DNA of 64,000 nucleotides. Source: Treponema sp. OMZ 798 (GTDB lineage: Bacteria > Spirochaetota > Spirochaetia > Treponematales > Treponemataceae). This document shows, in pieces, positions 36,960-45,682 of the stretch. Within the stretch, counting starts at the first letter, position 1. Every line of letters starts with the position of its first letter. A program made the translations under genes and the position numbers. Under the pieces are notes generated by a model. The model searched no databases. It was not told the DNA's origin and worked only from the letters and a program-made list of their open reading frames with translations. The stretch lies in the NCBI RefSeq assembly GCF_024181385.1, contig NZ_CP051305.1, positions 62,001 through 126,000 of the forward strand, given 5' to 3'.

Positions 36960-38603
36960 CTATTTTACTATATTTTTGATTTTTTGTCTTGCATAATTTT
37001 GAATAATATTGGAATAAGGGCCCTTAATAATGTAAAAAATATTTGAAATTGCAGCAGATGCTGTCTCATTGGAACCGAACCTCATCAAGGCAGTCAAACA
37101 ATCGCAAACTGCGGCCATAAGGTTTATGTCATCGTATTTTGCCTTTCCCATGACAAAGCGGATTCCATCCATTGTCCGCCCGTCGGGGTCGTAGGCAAGA
37201 TATTCCAAGCCCCTTAAAATCCCGGCAAGAACATCCGGATTATCTATTTTATACATTGCGCCCAAGAGAATATCCCGATACTCATAGGAGCCGAGCCTTC
37301 CTAAAAGCTCTGCAGCTCTTGACCTGTCAAACGAGTTAAAATCTTGAGAGAAATATGAGGCCTTCCTCTTGTTTTCCAATATGGTTTTTAGCCGGAAGGC
37401 ATAGCGGGGTTCTTTTTCGCCTACCGTGCCGTCTTCTATTTCTTTTTGTATAACATCTAAAAGTTCTGCCACAGTAGCATATTCCACAAAAAAAGGTAAA
37501 TCTTCCTTTCCCTTGTCGTCTTTTTGTATTATAGAATAAAAATTTTCGGGAGCTTCGCGTTTTGTTCCCTTGCGTAAAAGCTTGGTTTCGACCCTGTAAG
37601 CATTTAAAATTTCATTTGTTATCCCGACCAAGAGTCCGTTTTCGGTTATAATGGGAAAAAAGAGAGTTTCGGGTATCTTTTTTTCCCATTTAATGCGCCC
37701 GGTGTCGGTAATCAGACAGCCGAATCCTTTTGCGGTAATATTGAATTCGTTAGAGATCGCATAGCAATTAACTCCGCCCGAAAAATTACCCGAAGTTTTT
37801 TCTTCCCATATAAGTTCATTTGTTTTTAGATCTTTAAAAATCAGCTTGCCGCTTTCAAACATGTAAAGAACTTTTCCGCCCTTATAAAAAACATTTTTAC
37901 ATATTTCAGGTTCAATGCTTTGCCAAAGGGCTTCAGATCCGCCTCCCGTTTTATAATAGGAAATCGAGCCGTCCGTACATGCAAGTATATATCCGTCAGG
38001 GGCTTCTCCTATGGCCGAAACGGTCTTTTTAAGCCTATGCTGCTCTACAACCGATCCGAAGATAGAAATGCGCAAGAAATCTCCGGACTTTAAAATCAAA
38101 ACTATATCTTTTGATCCGGTTTCTGCAGGTTGAAAGACGGGAGTAGAAACAAGGGGCAAAGACCATTTTAATTTTCCTCCGGAGGTGAGGCATATTATAT
38201 TATCTTCTTGAATTATAAAGATGCGTCCATCCCGTGCAGTATGTATAGGAAAGATCGGCTTTTTCTTTAGGGCATAGGTCCAAAGAGGCATCCCCTGAGA
38301 GGAAAAGGCTTCAATATTTCCCTTTGTGTTCACCATGAAGACTATTCCGGCTTGAGAAACCGATAAAAACTTGCCGGGGAAACCTTCAGTGTTTCTTCGC
38401 CATAAGAAAGTCCCTTGCGAGGTAATGCAGTTTAAGGCCTTGTCATCTCCTGCGGTGTAAATGTTTCCGTTCCAAAAAACCGGAACAGTTATATTTTTCC
38501 CTGCAAAAACCAAGGTCCAATGAGCATCAAGGGTTTGAGCCGATACTTTGAACGAAAACAAGGAGAAAATAATTAAAATAAACCACAGGTGTTTTTTTTT
38601 CAT
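36960..38603 (-). CDS. Exported PQQ-like beta-propeller protein with HEAT-like C-terminus
   Basis: The 547-residue protein has a signal peptide (cleavage near FKVSAQ). Residues about 25-330 form repeated WxxxL/GxV blades of PQQ/quinoprotein type (GKNITVPVFWNGNIYTAGDD, GNIEAFSSQGMPLWTYAL, GRIKWEKKIPE). The C-terminal third is alpha-helical and HEAT-like (SRAAELLGRLGSYEYRDILLGAMYKIDNPDVLAGILRGLEYL). It is probably periplasmic, with a scaffold or assembly role similar in shape to BamB; this is inference. It lies 20 bp upstream of the P83/100 gene and 17 bp after the steroid-reductase-like gene. Confidence 0.7.
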   Translation of the reverse strand: MKKKHLWFILIIFSLFSFKVSAQTLDAHWTLVFAGKNITVPVFWNGNIYTAGDDKALNCITSQGTFLWRRNTEGFPGKFLSVSQAGIVFMVNTKGNIEAFSSQGMPLWTYALKKKPIFPIHTARDGRIFIIQEDNIICLTSGGKLKWSLPLVSTPVFQPAETGSKDIVLILKSGDFLRISIFGSVVEQHRLKKTVSAIGEAPDGYILACTDGSISYYKTGGGSEALWQSIEPEICKNVFYKGGKVLYMFESGKLIFKDLKTNELIWEEKTSGNFSGGVNCYAISNEFNITAKGFGCLITDTGRIKWEKKIPETLFFPIITENGLLVGITNEILNAYRVETKLLRKGTKREAPENFYSIIQKDDKGKEDLPFFVEYATVAELLDVIQKEIEDGTVGEKEPRYAFRLKTILENKRKASYFSQDFNSFDRSRAAELLGRLGSYEYRDILLGAMYKIDNPDVLAGILRGLEYLAYDPDGRTMDGIRFVMGKAKYDDINLMAAVCDCLTALMRFGSNETASAAISNIFYIIKGPYSNIIQNYARQKIKNIVK

Positions 38604-38620
38604 AATTTTACTCGCATCGG

Positions 38621-39394
38621 TTAAAATATAAAAGGAAATACCCTCTTAGGCTTTAGAGCCGCAAATTCTTCGGGAAATTCTTCCCTGTATTTTTTGTTTA
38701 TGGCATAGGCTCTTGGAACAAGGTTTGCGCAAGTCCAAAAAGCGAACAAGAGGCCTACAAAGCTCCATGAAAGAAGAGCAAAGCCGAACCATTCCAATAT
38801 TTCGCCGAAATAATTGGCGCTGGATACATATTTGTACATCCGTTTATGAGGAAAATAGTGTGAACTATCACCTGGTTTTCGCAAAGAGCGGATATACTTG
38901 TCCGAATCTATATTTATAGCCATTCCTATTAAAAAGATAAGAACTCCGATTATAAAACGAGGATCATAAAGCCAAGAGATAGGATACATGGTTTTGGGTG
39001 AAAGGTAAAAAAGCCATGCTCCGATTAAAAAGGCATTTATGGTATTAAATGTAATTCCCATCAAAACTATGAGGAGGGGCATCTTACTTTTGCCCTTAAG
39101 TAAAAAAGGAAATATAAAAACTCGTTGAGCATAGTGCAGTACAAAAAAAAGACCTATTATAATTCTCACAAAATTTTCAGGTTTAGCCCAGACGGACATG
39201 AGCACTATCATTGTTATAAGAGTAGGAACTTCCATTAAAAACCAGCCGAGCTTATTGTTAAAAGAAAAGCCCCATTTTTTATTTATCATCTTACCGTATC
39301 CGGCCGGAACAAAAAACAATACTACAAAACAAATTAAGCCTACGCCGAATAGGACAAGCTGTGCAATATTAAAGGTAAATATTAGTCTTTCCAT
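38621..39394 (-). CDS. 3-oxo-5-alpha-steroid 4-dehydrogenase-like membrane protein
   Basis: The 257-residue protein has about seven hydrophobic segments. The C-terminal segment YKYVSSANYFGEILEWFGFALLSWS followed by NLVPRAYAINKKYREEFPE and FPFIF closely matches the conserved C-terminal domain of steroid 5-alpha-reductases (SRD5A/TECR group). These use NADPH to reduce enone double bonds in steroids, polyprenals or enoyl-CoA. A spirochaete substrate could be an isoprenoid or a host sterol; neither is established. It is first in the four-gene minus-strand operon. Confidence 0.75.
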   Translation of the reverse strand: MERLIFTFNIAQLVLFGVGLICFVVLFFVPAGYGKMINKKWGFSFNNKLGWFLMEVPTLITMIVLMSVWAKPENFVRIIIGLFFVLHYAQRVFIFPFLLKGKSKMPLLIVLMGITFNTINAFLIGAWLFYLSPKTMYPISWLYDPRFIIGVLIFLIGMAINIDSDKYIRSLRKPGDSSHYFPHKRMYKYVSSANYFGEILEWFGFALLSWSFVGLLFAFWTCANLVPRAYAINKKYREEFPEEFAALKPKRVFPFIF

Positions 39395-39449
39395 AGGTGT
39401 TAAGTATAGATTATCCGTGTATCAAGGTCAAGAGAGGGAGTATAAGGCT

Positions 39450-39588
39450 CAGGGCAAACGCATCATAGTTTTATCTTCGCAAAAAAATAGGCTGTTCAAC
39501 CCGCCTTTCGCCGCTATGCGGCTGCAAGAGGGGTATTCACAGCCTATTTTTTTGCTATTTTATTTACCCTCATGATGCGTTTGCCCTG
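39450..39588. repeat. Nested long inverted-repeat element
   Basis: Outer perfect 17-bp arms CAGGGCAAACGCATCAT (39450-39466) and its complement (39572-39588) enclose inner perfect 17-bp arms GCAAAAAAATAGGCTGT (39479-39495) and its complement (39539-39555), with a small GCCGC/GCGGC hairpin at the centre. The 139-bp unit lies in the gene-free stretch 39395-39711 between divergent genes and could extrude as a cruciform. It contains no ORF. It may be a non-autonomous palindromic element or, in part, a terminator (the inner stem has a T-run in its arm). Confidence 0.85.
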
Positions 39589-39711
39589 TCCTAAGGCCAA
39601 GGAAATCAATTTTGCAATAAAAATTTATACCCTTTTAAAATCAGTTAATCTATGCTATAATGTATGAAACCACCGCCGTCCATGGCGGAATATAAACTAG
39701 AGGGCAGAGTT

Positions 39712-40590
39712 ATGAGTACGGCAAACAGAAAATATAAAGATTCGGTATTCGTTGATCTTTTCGCAGAAGATGAAAAGGCTAAAGAAAACTTTTTATCGCT
39801 TTATAATGCCTTGCACGGTACAAATTTACAATTATCTTGTCCTGTAGAAAACATAAGGCTTGATAATGTTATGTACATGAACATAATCAATGATGTATCC
39901 TGCCTTGTATACGGTAAAATCATCGTATTGGCTGAGCACCAATCCATAATCAATGAAAATATGCCCTTACGCTTTTTACAATATACAGCAAGACTGTATG
40001 AAAAACTTCAAGCACCGACCGACAGGTATTTAAAAAAGTTGTCAAAAATACCGACACCGGAGTTTTATGTATTTTATAACGGCACAGACGATTATCCTGA
40101 AACTGCAACGCTAAAACTCTCCGATGCCTTTATTACGAGACCTGAACAGATACCTTTGGAGTTGACAGTGCAGGTTTTAAACATCAATACCGATAAGGCA
40201 AACAAAGTTCTAACAGCATGCAAACCGCTTGAAGAATACAGCCTATTTGTAGAAGAGGTAAGAAAGCAAACGCAGCTTGACCATGAAAACGGCTTTACCA
40301 ATGCAGTAAAGATATGTATAGAAAAAGGAATCTTAAAAGAATACTTGACGAGAAAATCACGGGAGGTAATAAATATGTTGATAGCAGAATATGATTATGA
40401 TACGGATATTGCAGTACAAAGACAAGAAAGTCTGATGATTGGAATCAAACAAGGTATTACACAAGGTCTTGAACAGGGCTCTTACCAAAAAGCTATCGAA
40501 ACGGCAAGGTTATTAAAACAGTTTGGAGATTCAATTCAGAAAATTACACAAGTTACAGGGCTCTCCGAATTAGAAGTAGAAGCGCTGTAA
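39712..40590 (+). CDS. Rpn-family recombination-promoting nuclease / putative transposase (TIGR01784-like)
   Basis: This paralog of the gene at 8697 shares the opening KYKDSVFVDLFAEDEKAKENF and the core IIVLAEHQSIINENMPLRFLQY. The C-terminal linker reads IGIKQGITQGLEQGSYQ, with fewer and diverged GIEQ units, followed by an HTH-like tail TGLSELEVEAL. The ATG at 39712 follows AGAGGGCAGAG at Shine-Dalgarno distance, giving 292 residues. An in-frame ATG at 39664 lies just after the promoter and is not preferred. An extended -10 (TGcTATAAT, 39653-39661) lies upstream. A decayed copy of the tail follows immediately, suggesting tandem duplication and loss. Confidence 0.85.
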   Translation: MSTANRKYKDSVFVDLFAEDEKAKENFLSLYNALHGTNLQLSCPVENIRLDNVMYMNIINDVSCLVYGKIIVLAEHQSIINENMPLRFLQYTARLYEKLQAPTDRYLKKLSKIPTPEFYVFYNGTDDYPETATLKLSDAFITRPEQIPLELTVQVLNINTDKANKVLTACKPLEEYSLFVEEVRKQTQLDHENGFTNAVKICIEKGILKEYLTRKSREVINMLIAEYDYDTDIAVQRQESLMIGIKQGITQGLEQGSYQKAIETARLLKQFGDSIQKITQVTGLSELEVEAL

Positions 40591-40599
40591 AGATGTTTG

Positions 40600-40821
40600 G
40601 TAATCAATATGTTACCGGCAGAATATGATTATGAAACAGATATAGCTGTACAGTGCAGAAGAGCGAGAAATAGCCTTTGCCGAAGGAATTGAACAAGGCT
40701 TTTCTGACGGTTCTTACCAAAAAGCTATCGAAACAGCAAAACTGATGAAAGATATGAATTACCAGATTAGTGATATTTGCACAATATCGGGCCTAAGCAA
40801 AAAAGAAATAGAAGTCCTATA
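40600..40821 (+). pseudogene. Decayed C-terminal remnant of an Rpn-family nuclease gene
   Basis: The segment starts with VINMLPAEYDYETDIAVQ, matching the conserved VINMLxAEYDYxTDIAVQ of both full-length paralogs. It frameshifts near 40650 and then continues in another frame with FAEGIEQGFSDGSYQKAIETA and DICTISGLSKKEIEVL. The second part is closer in places to the tail of the gene at 8697 (DICTISGLS) than to the adjacent gene. It is a tail-only relic of a third copy. Confidence 0.8.
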
Positions 40822-40881
40822 AGGTAAACATATTATCGGCGAATATGGCGGTATGACAGTAATTTGTTTTGCCGTAAATTA

Positions 40882-40915
40882 AAACCCTCTCCGATTTTAA
40901 AACCGAAGAGGGTTT
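40882..40915 (-). terminator. Intrinsic terminator of the dicarboxylate/amino-acid symporter gene
   Basis: AAACCCTCT (40882-40890) pairs with AGAGGGTTT (40907-40915), with an inner CCGATTTT/AAAACCG stem. On the minus strand it is followed by TTAATTT. A separate palindrome AGCCGATAATCGGCT lies at 40930-40944. Confidence 0.75.
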
Positions 40916-40977
40916 CTAAGCTAAAAATCAGCCGATAATCGGCTTGTTCGATAACTATGTTGCCGAACAGGTTTAAT

Positions 40978-42162
40978 TTAGGCTTGTTTTTTTAGGGTTC
41001 CGTCAGGTTTATAGAAAATACCTCTGAGAATCAAGGCCAAGGCTCCGTCGCCTGTTACGTTACATGCAGTACCGAAACTGTCCTGAAGAGCAAAGATAGC
41101 TATGAGTAAGCCCGTTCCTGTGCTGTCAAAACCTAAAACGCTTAAAACAAGTCCCAATGAGGCCATAACCGTTCCTCCGGGTACGCCGGGAGCTCCTACT
41201 GCAAATACACCGAATAAGAATGAGAATAAAATCATTGTTCCGAAAGAAGGAAGAGAGCCGTAAAGCATTTGAGCTATAGTCATACAGAAGAAGGTTTCGG
41301 TTAAAACCGAACCGCAAAGATGTGTTGTAGCACCGAGCGGAATTGCAAAGTCTGCAACTTCTGAAGGAAGAGCATCGGACTTATGGGCACAGCGCAAGGC
41401 TACAGGAAGGGTTGCCGCACTTGACATAGTTCCTACAGCTGTAGTATAAGCTGGACCGTAGTGTTTGATAACGTCTAAGGGGTTCTTCTTTGAAACAGCT
41501 CCTCCGATAAGGTAAAGGAGGGTAAGCCAGATAAAGTGCCCTATTAAAACGATTATGATAACCTTTAAAAATACCGGAAGCTGCTTTGTTAAGCTTCCGC
41601 TGTATGCGAGTTCTGCAAAGGTAGTTGCTATGAAGAAAGGCAGAATAGGTACAACTATGCGGTTTACAATTTCCAAAATCATTTTTTGGAATTCTACTAA
41701 AACCTTTTCGACGGTTTCGGCCTTTGTCCATAATACGGAAATGCCGACAAGAATTGCCATAATTAAAGCTGTCATAACAGGCATCAGAGGGGGAATAGAT
41801 AAAACGAAGGCTGTTTTCGGAATGTCAGCCAATGAACTCATAGAACTGGGTACGTGCAAAAATGGAATCAAAATATATCCCACAATAGCAGAGAATATTG
41901 ATGCACCTACAGCAGACATATAAGATAAACCTAAAAAGGTTCCAAGCATTTTTCCTGCATTGTGCTTTAAGCCGCAGATTGCAGGAGCAATGAAGCCGAA
42001 GATAACCAGAGGTACGATAAAGAAGATAACCGAACCTAAGATTGCCTTAATTGTGTTGATGACGGCCATAACAGATGCGGGGACAAAGAGTCCGAGCAAA
42101 ATACCGGCCGCAATACCGATACCGAGTTTGGGCAAAAGCCCAATCTTTTTTTCGTTTGCCAT
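40978..42162 (-). CDS. Dicarboxylate/amino acid:cation symporter (DAACS family)
   Basis: The 394-residue inner-membrane protein has the glutamate-transporter fold signatures: the serine-rich re-entrant SSAATLPVALRCAH, FAIPLGATTHLCGS, GAPGVPGGTVMASLG and the substrate/Na+ motif DSFGTACNVTGDGALALI. The family takes up glutamate, aspartate, serine or C4-dicarboxylates with Na+ or H+. It is shorter than GltP (about 430). The gene is monocistronic with its own terminator and is divergent from the suf operon. Confidence 0.92.
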   Translation of the reverse strand: MANEKKIGLLPKLGIGIAAGILLGLFVPASVMAVINTIKAILGSVIFFIVPLVIFGFIAPAICGLKHNAGKMLGTFLGLSYMSAVGASIFSAIVGYILIPFLHVPSSMSSLADIPKTAFVLSIPPLMPVMTALIMAILVGISVLWTKAETVEKVLVEFQKMILEIVNRIVVPILPFFIATTFAELAYSGSLTKQLPVFLKVIIIVLIGHFIWLTLLYLIGGAVSKKNPLDVIKHYGPAYTTAVGTMSSAATLPVALRCAHKSDALPSEVADFAIPLGATTHLCGSVLTETFFCMTIAQMLYGSLPSFGTMILFSFLFGVFAVGAPGVPGGTVMASLGLVLSVLGFDSTGTGLLIAIFALQDSFGTACNVTGDGALALILRGIFYKPDGTLKKQA

Positions 42163-42261
42163 AAAAAACTCCTCACATTTTTATGATGTGATATTTTAGC
42201 AGTTTTAAATAAATTTGTCCATACGATAAGAAGCTTCTATTAATTTTATTCTATTTCTTAT

Positions 42262-42290
42262 TGAATATTACCCCTCAAATTGGTATATTA
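42262..42290 (+). promoter_or_regulatory. suf operon promoter
   Basis: TTGAAT (42262-42267), a 17-bp spacer and TATATT (42285-42290) lie 23 bp before the sufC ATG, with an AGGAG Shine-Dalgarno in the short leader. No clear IscR or Fur box was recognised. Confidence 0.65.
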
Positions 42291-42313
42291 TATGGACGAT
42301 TATAGGAGTTTTG

Positions 42314-43054
42314 ATGAAACTATTAGATATACAAGGACTTCAAATGTCGGTTGATGAGAAGCAGATTCTTAAAAACCTTAATTTGAGTATAAACAAGGGT
42401 GAGGTTCATGTAGTCATGGGCCCCAACGGAGCAGGGAAGTCTACCTTGGCGGCGGCCATAGTGGGAAATCCGCGATATACTATCGATAAGGGCGAGATTT
42501 ATTTTGAAGATGAGCTTATAAACGAAGTTCCCGTCTATGAAAGAGCCCGTAAAGGTATTTTTCTTTCTTTTCAGATCCCTGAAGAGGTGCCGGGCTTAAA
42601 GATTGAAGAGTTTTTGCGTGCCTCAAAAGAGGCTGTAACGGGCGAAAAAATACCCATGATAAAATTTCACAAGCTTTTATCGGACACGATGAAGCAGCTT
42701 AAGATTAATCCTGCCTATGCAAACCGAAGCTTAAATGTCGGTTTTTCGGGCGGAGAAAAAAAGAAAAACGAAATATTACAGCTTGCTATTTTAAACCCGA
42801 AACTCGCAATCCTTGATGAGACGGATTCGGGGCTGGATATAGACGCTACAAAGATAGTCTTTGAAGGCGTTTCCAAAATACGCACCCCCGATATGGGAAT
42901 TTTGATTATTACCCATCATAATAAAGTTTTAGATTATATAAGACCTGACTTTGTTCACATCCTTGTTGACGGCAGCATTGTAAAAACAGGCCGTCTTGAA
43001 CTGGTAGAATATATCGAAAAGAACGGTTACGAAAACATAAAAGAAAGCCTATGA
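42314..43054 (+). CDS. sufC: Fe-S cluster assembly ATPase SufC
   Basis: The 246-residue ABC ATPase has Walker A GPNGAGKST, a SufC-type signature NVGFSGGEKKKNEILQ, Walker B LAILDETDSGLDID and the His switch ITHHNK. SufC drives the SufBC2D scaffold that builds Fe-S clusters in the cytoplasm. The ATG at 42314 follows AGGAG. The stop overlaps the sufB start as ATGA, so translation is coupled. Confidence 0.97.
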   Translation: MKLLDIQGLQMSVDEKQILKNLNLSINKGEVHVVMGPNGAGKSTLAAAIVGNPRYTIDKGEIYFEDELINEVPVYERARKGIFLSFQIPEEVPGLKIEEFLRASKEAVTGEKIPMIKFHKLLSDTMKQLKINPAYANRSLNVGFSGGEKKKNEILQLAILNPKLAILDETDSGLDIDATKIVFEGVSKIRTPDMGILIITHHNKVLDYIRPDFVHILVDGSIVKTGRLELVEYIEKNGYENIKESL

Positions 43055-44517
43055 GTAAGCCTGTAAACCAAAACACAGATAAAGAAACAGAGGAGACAAC
43101 TCTCTTTCAAGAAAGAAAGCGTACCTTTGTTTCGGACATAGAACGCGGAATCTATGACATAAAGGACAGCATCGATTATAAATACTCGACAGGGCTCGGC
43201 TTAAACGAAGAAGTCGTAAAAAAAATCTCCGAACGCAAAAAAGAGCCCGATTGGATGCTGGACTTGCGCCTTAAATCCCTCGCATATTTTAATGCCCGAC
43301 CCATGCCGGACTGGGGAGCGGATATTTCCGACTTGGATATTCAGGAGATTATCCACTACATTGTTTCCGATACAAAGCCCTTGGCTGAAACATGGGATGA
43401 TGTTCCCGAGGAAATCAAGAAGACCTTTGACAGGCTGGGTATACCTGAGGCAGAACGCAACTCCCTCGCAGGAGTTGGTGCCCAGTATGACTCGGAGGTT
43501 GTTTATCACAGCCTAAAAGAAGACTTGGAAAAGCAGGGCGTGGTCTACTTGGATATGGAAACCGCCGTACACAAGTACGAAGATATAGTAAAAAAACATT
43601 TTATGCAGCTTATAAAGCCGAATGACCATAAGTTTGCAGCCCTCCACGGAGCTGTTTGGTCGGGAGGTTCCTTTGTCTATGTTCCCAAGGGGGTAAGGGT
43701 CGAGCTTCCGCTTCAATCCTATTTTAGATTGAATGCCCAACAGTCGGGTCAGTTTGAGCACACCCTCATAGTTGTAGAAGAAGGAGCCTACCTCCACTTT
43801 ATAGAAGGATGCAGCGCTCCAAAGTACTATAAAAATGCCCTCCATGCAGGAGCCGTCGAGCTTTATGTAGGCAAAAAAGCAACCTTGCGTTATTCTACCA
43901 TCGAAAACTGGTCGAGAAACCTATACAACCTAAACACCAAGAGGGCCATAGTCGAAGAAGACGGAGCTATTGAATGGGTTTCAGGTTCCTTCGGTTCAAG
44001 GGTTACGATGCTCTACCCGATGAGCATCCTAAAGGGAGACCGCTCCCGCTCGGAGTTTACAGGGGTTACCTTTGCTTCGGAAGGACAGTGCCTCGATACG
44101 GGAACAAAGACCGTCCATATCGGAAAAAACACCGTTTCGGAAATGCGCTCCCGCTCCATCGCAAAAAACGGAGGAGAGGCAAACTACCGCGGACTTTTGT
44201 ATATAGGAGCAAATGCAGCGGGGGCTAAGGCTTTAGCTGAATGCGAATCCCTAATGCTCGACGATAAATCCCGCTCCGACACGATTCCGATTATCGAAGC
44301 TCATACCGATGATGTGGACATAGGCCATGAGGCAAAAATAGGAAGGATAAGCGAATCGATGGTATTCTACCTTATGCAAAGAGGCTTGGATGAGGCCGCC
44401 GCAAAATCCCTAATCATCAAGGGCTTTGTCGAACCCATCTCGAAGGAGCTCCCTCTGGAATATGCCGTTGAATTGAATAACCTTATTACAATCGAATTAG
44501 AAGGAACAATAGGATAG
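43051..44517 (+). CDS. sufB: Fe-S cluster assembly scaffold SufB
   Basis: The 488-residue protein matches SufB throughout: PDWMLDLRLKSLAYFNARPMP, GAVWSGGSFVYVPKGVRVELPLQSYFRLNAQ, CSAPKYYKNALHAGAVELYVG and the C-terminal RGLDEAAAKSLIIKGFVEP. SufB forms a parallel beta-helix that pairs with SufD and accepts sulfur. It lies between sufC (4-bp overlap) and sufD (2-bp gap). The operon ends after sufD without sufS, sufU or sufE. Confidence 0.97.
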   Translation: MSKPVNQNTDKETEETTLFQERKRTFVSDIERGIYDIKDSIDYKYSTGLGLNEEVVKKISERKKEPDWMLDLRLKSLAYFNARPMPDWGADISDLDIQEIIHYIVSDTKPLAETWDDVPEEIKKTFDRLGIPEAERNSLAGVGAQYDSEVVYHSLKEDLEKQGVVYLDMETAVHKYEDIVKKHFMQLIKPNDHKFAALHGAVWSGGSFVYVPKGVRVELPLQSYFRLNAQQSGQFEHTLIVVEEGAYLHFIEGCSAPKYYKNALHAGAVELYVGKKATLRYSTIENWSRNLYNLNTKRAIVEEDGAIEWVSGSFGSRVTMLYPMSILKGDRSRSEFTGVTFASEGQCLDTGTKTVHIGKNTVSEMRSRSIAKNGGEANYRGLLYIGANAAGAKALAECESLMLDDKSRSDTIPIIEAHTDDVDIGHEAKIGRISESMVFYLMQRGLDEAAAKSLIIKGFVEPISKELPLEYAVELNNLITIELEGTIG

Positions 44518-44519
44518 AT

Positions 44520-45635
44520 ATGAGTGACAGAACTTATTTTAAACGGCTTGACTATACAAAAGCGGATGTTCCTACAAAGCCTTTTTGCAACTTAAACTGC
44601 CGGGCCGGAGATAAAAGTATAGAGCAAATGCCGATTGAGCAATTTTTAAAAACCGCCCCATCGGAAGATATAGAAAACTTCTTTGACTTTACAAAAACAA
44701 GGCGCGAAAAAAATTGCGGCCTCGGGGATAATTATGTTCAAGAGGTAAAGGATAAAAGGAATTCGGGTATTTATGTAAGGGTAAAAAAATCGGAAGATAA
44801 GGAGTATGTTGCCAATATTCTAATCAATTTTACAATGGATCAGGCTAACAATGTTCTTTATGATCAAAATCTCATTGTAGTTGAAGAAGGAGCAAGGGCC
44901 AAAATCTTTTTTTACCATGATGTGAAGGCCTACGACTGCTCAAAGGCCGATATTTTTAGAAACGGCTTATTAAGCATAGTTGCCGGAAAAAACTCTCAAA
45001 CGGAATTTATAAAGGTGCAAAATTTGAGCCATTGCGGCATCAACTTTGAAACCGTAAAGCTTTATGCGATGGAGAAGGCTAAAGTTACTCTTTACGATAT
45101 TCAGCTTGGAGCAAAGATAAACGGAGCGTCAACTTCTACCTATATGCCGGAGGAGTGGGCCGAGGTTCAAATATACCCCCTTTACTTTGCAGATAAGACA
45201 AGGCGCATCGACTTGGAGCAAAATTTTATCGTCAACGGAAAAAACTCCCTCGGCGCAATTACCGCAAAAGGAGCCTTAAAAAACAAGGCTCACAAGATGT
45301 TCCGGGGCAATATCTTTTTAAACAGGGGCTGCTCAAAGTCCATTGCCCGCTTTTCGGACAACACGATTATGCTGGATAAGACTACCGTCGGCTCTACAAT
45401 CCCGACCATCTTTTGCGATGAGGATGATGTTATCGGCGAGCACGCTGCGAGCTTTGAGGCCGTAAACAAGGCAAAGCTTTACTACCTTATGACCCGGGGC
45501 TTTGACGAGCTGAGCGCCAAAAAACTCATAATCGAAGCCGCTTTTAAACCTGTCTTTAACCGAATTGACGATGAAGCAATCAGAGAAAAGCTTTTGGAAG
45601 AGTTTAGGGTGAGCTTGGATGAGATAACGGAATAA
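44520..45635 (+). CDS. sufD: Fe-S cluster assembly protein SufD
   Basis: The 371-residue protein is the SufD partner of SufB, with the shared beta-helix core (LIVVEEGARAKIFFYHD, FRGNIFLNRGCSKSIARFSDNTIMLD) and C-terminal TRGFDELSAKKLIIEAAFKPV. With SufB it makes the interface where a cluster is assembled. It is the last gene of the sufCBD operon. No cysteine desulfurase follows; the class V aminotransferase at 53854 is one candidate sulfur source. Confidence 0.93.
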   Translation: MSDRTYFKRLDYTKADVPTKPFCNLNCRAGDKSIEQMPIEQFLKTAPSEDIENFFDFTKTRREKNCGLGDNYVQEVKDKRNSGIYVRVKKSEDKEYVANILINFTMDQANNVLYDQNLIVVEEGARAKIFFYHDVKAYDCSKADIFRNGLLSIVAGKNSQTEFIKVQNLSHCGINFETVKLYAMEKAKVTLYDIQLGAKINGASTSTYMPEEWAEVQIYPLYFADKTRRIDLEQNFIVNGKNSLGAITAKGALKNKAHKMFRGNIFLNRGCSKSIARFSDNTIMLDKTTVGSTIPTIFCDEDDVIGEHAASFEAVNKAKLYYLMTRGFDELSAKKLIIEAAFKPVFNRIDDEAIREKLLEEFRVSLDEITE

Positions 45636-45647
45636 CTCCTTTTCCGA

Positions 45648-45676
45648 TTGACTTTTTTTTCAAATATTGAGATATT
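45648..45676 (+). promoter_or_regulatory. Promoter abutting the lon start codon
   Basis: TTGACT (45648-45653), a 17-bp spacer and a weaker -10 GATATT (45671-45676) end 6 nt before the ATG at 45683. No clear Shine-Dalgarno is present, apart from AGAGA touching the start, so the lon mRNA may be leaderless. Confidence 0.55.
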
Positions 45677-45682
45677 TAGAGA

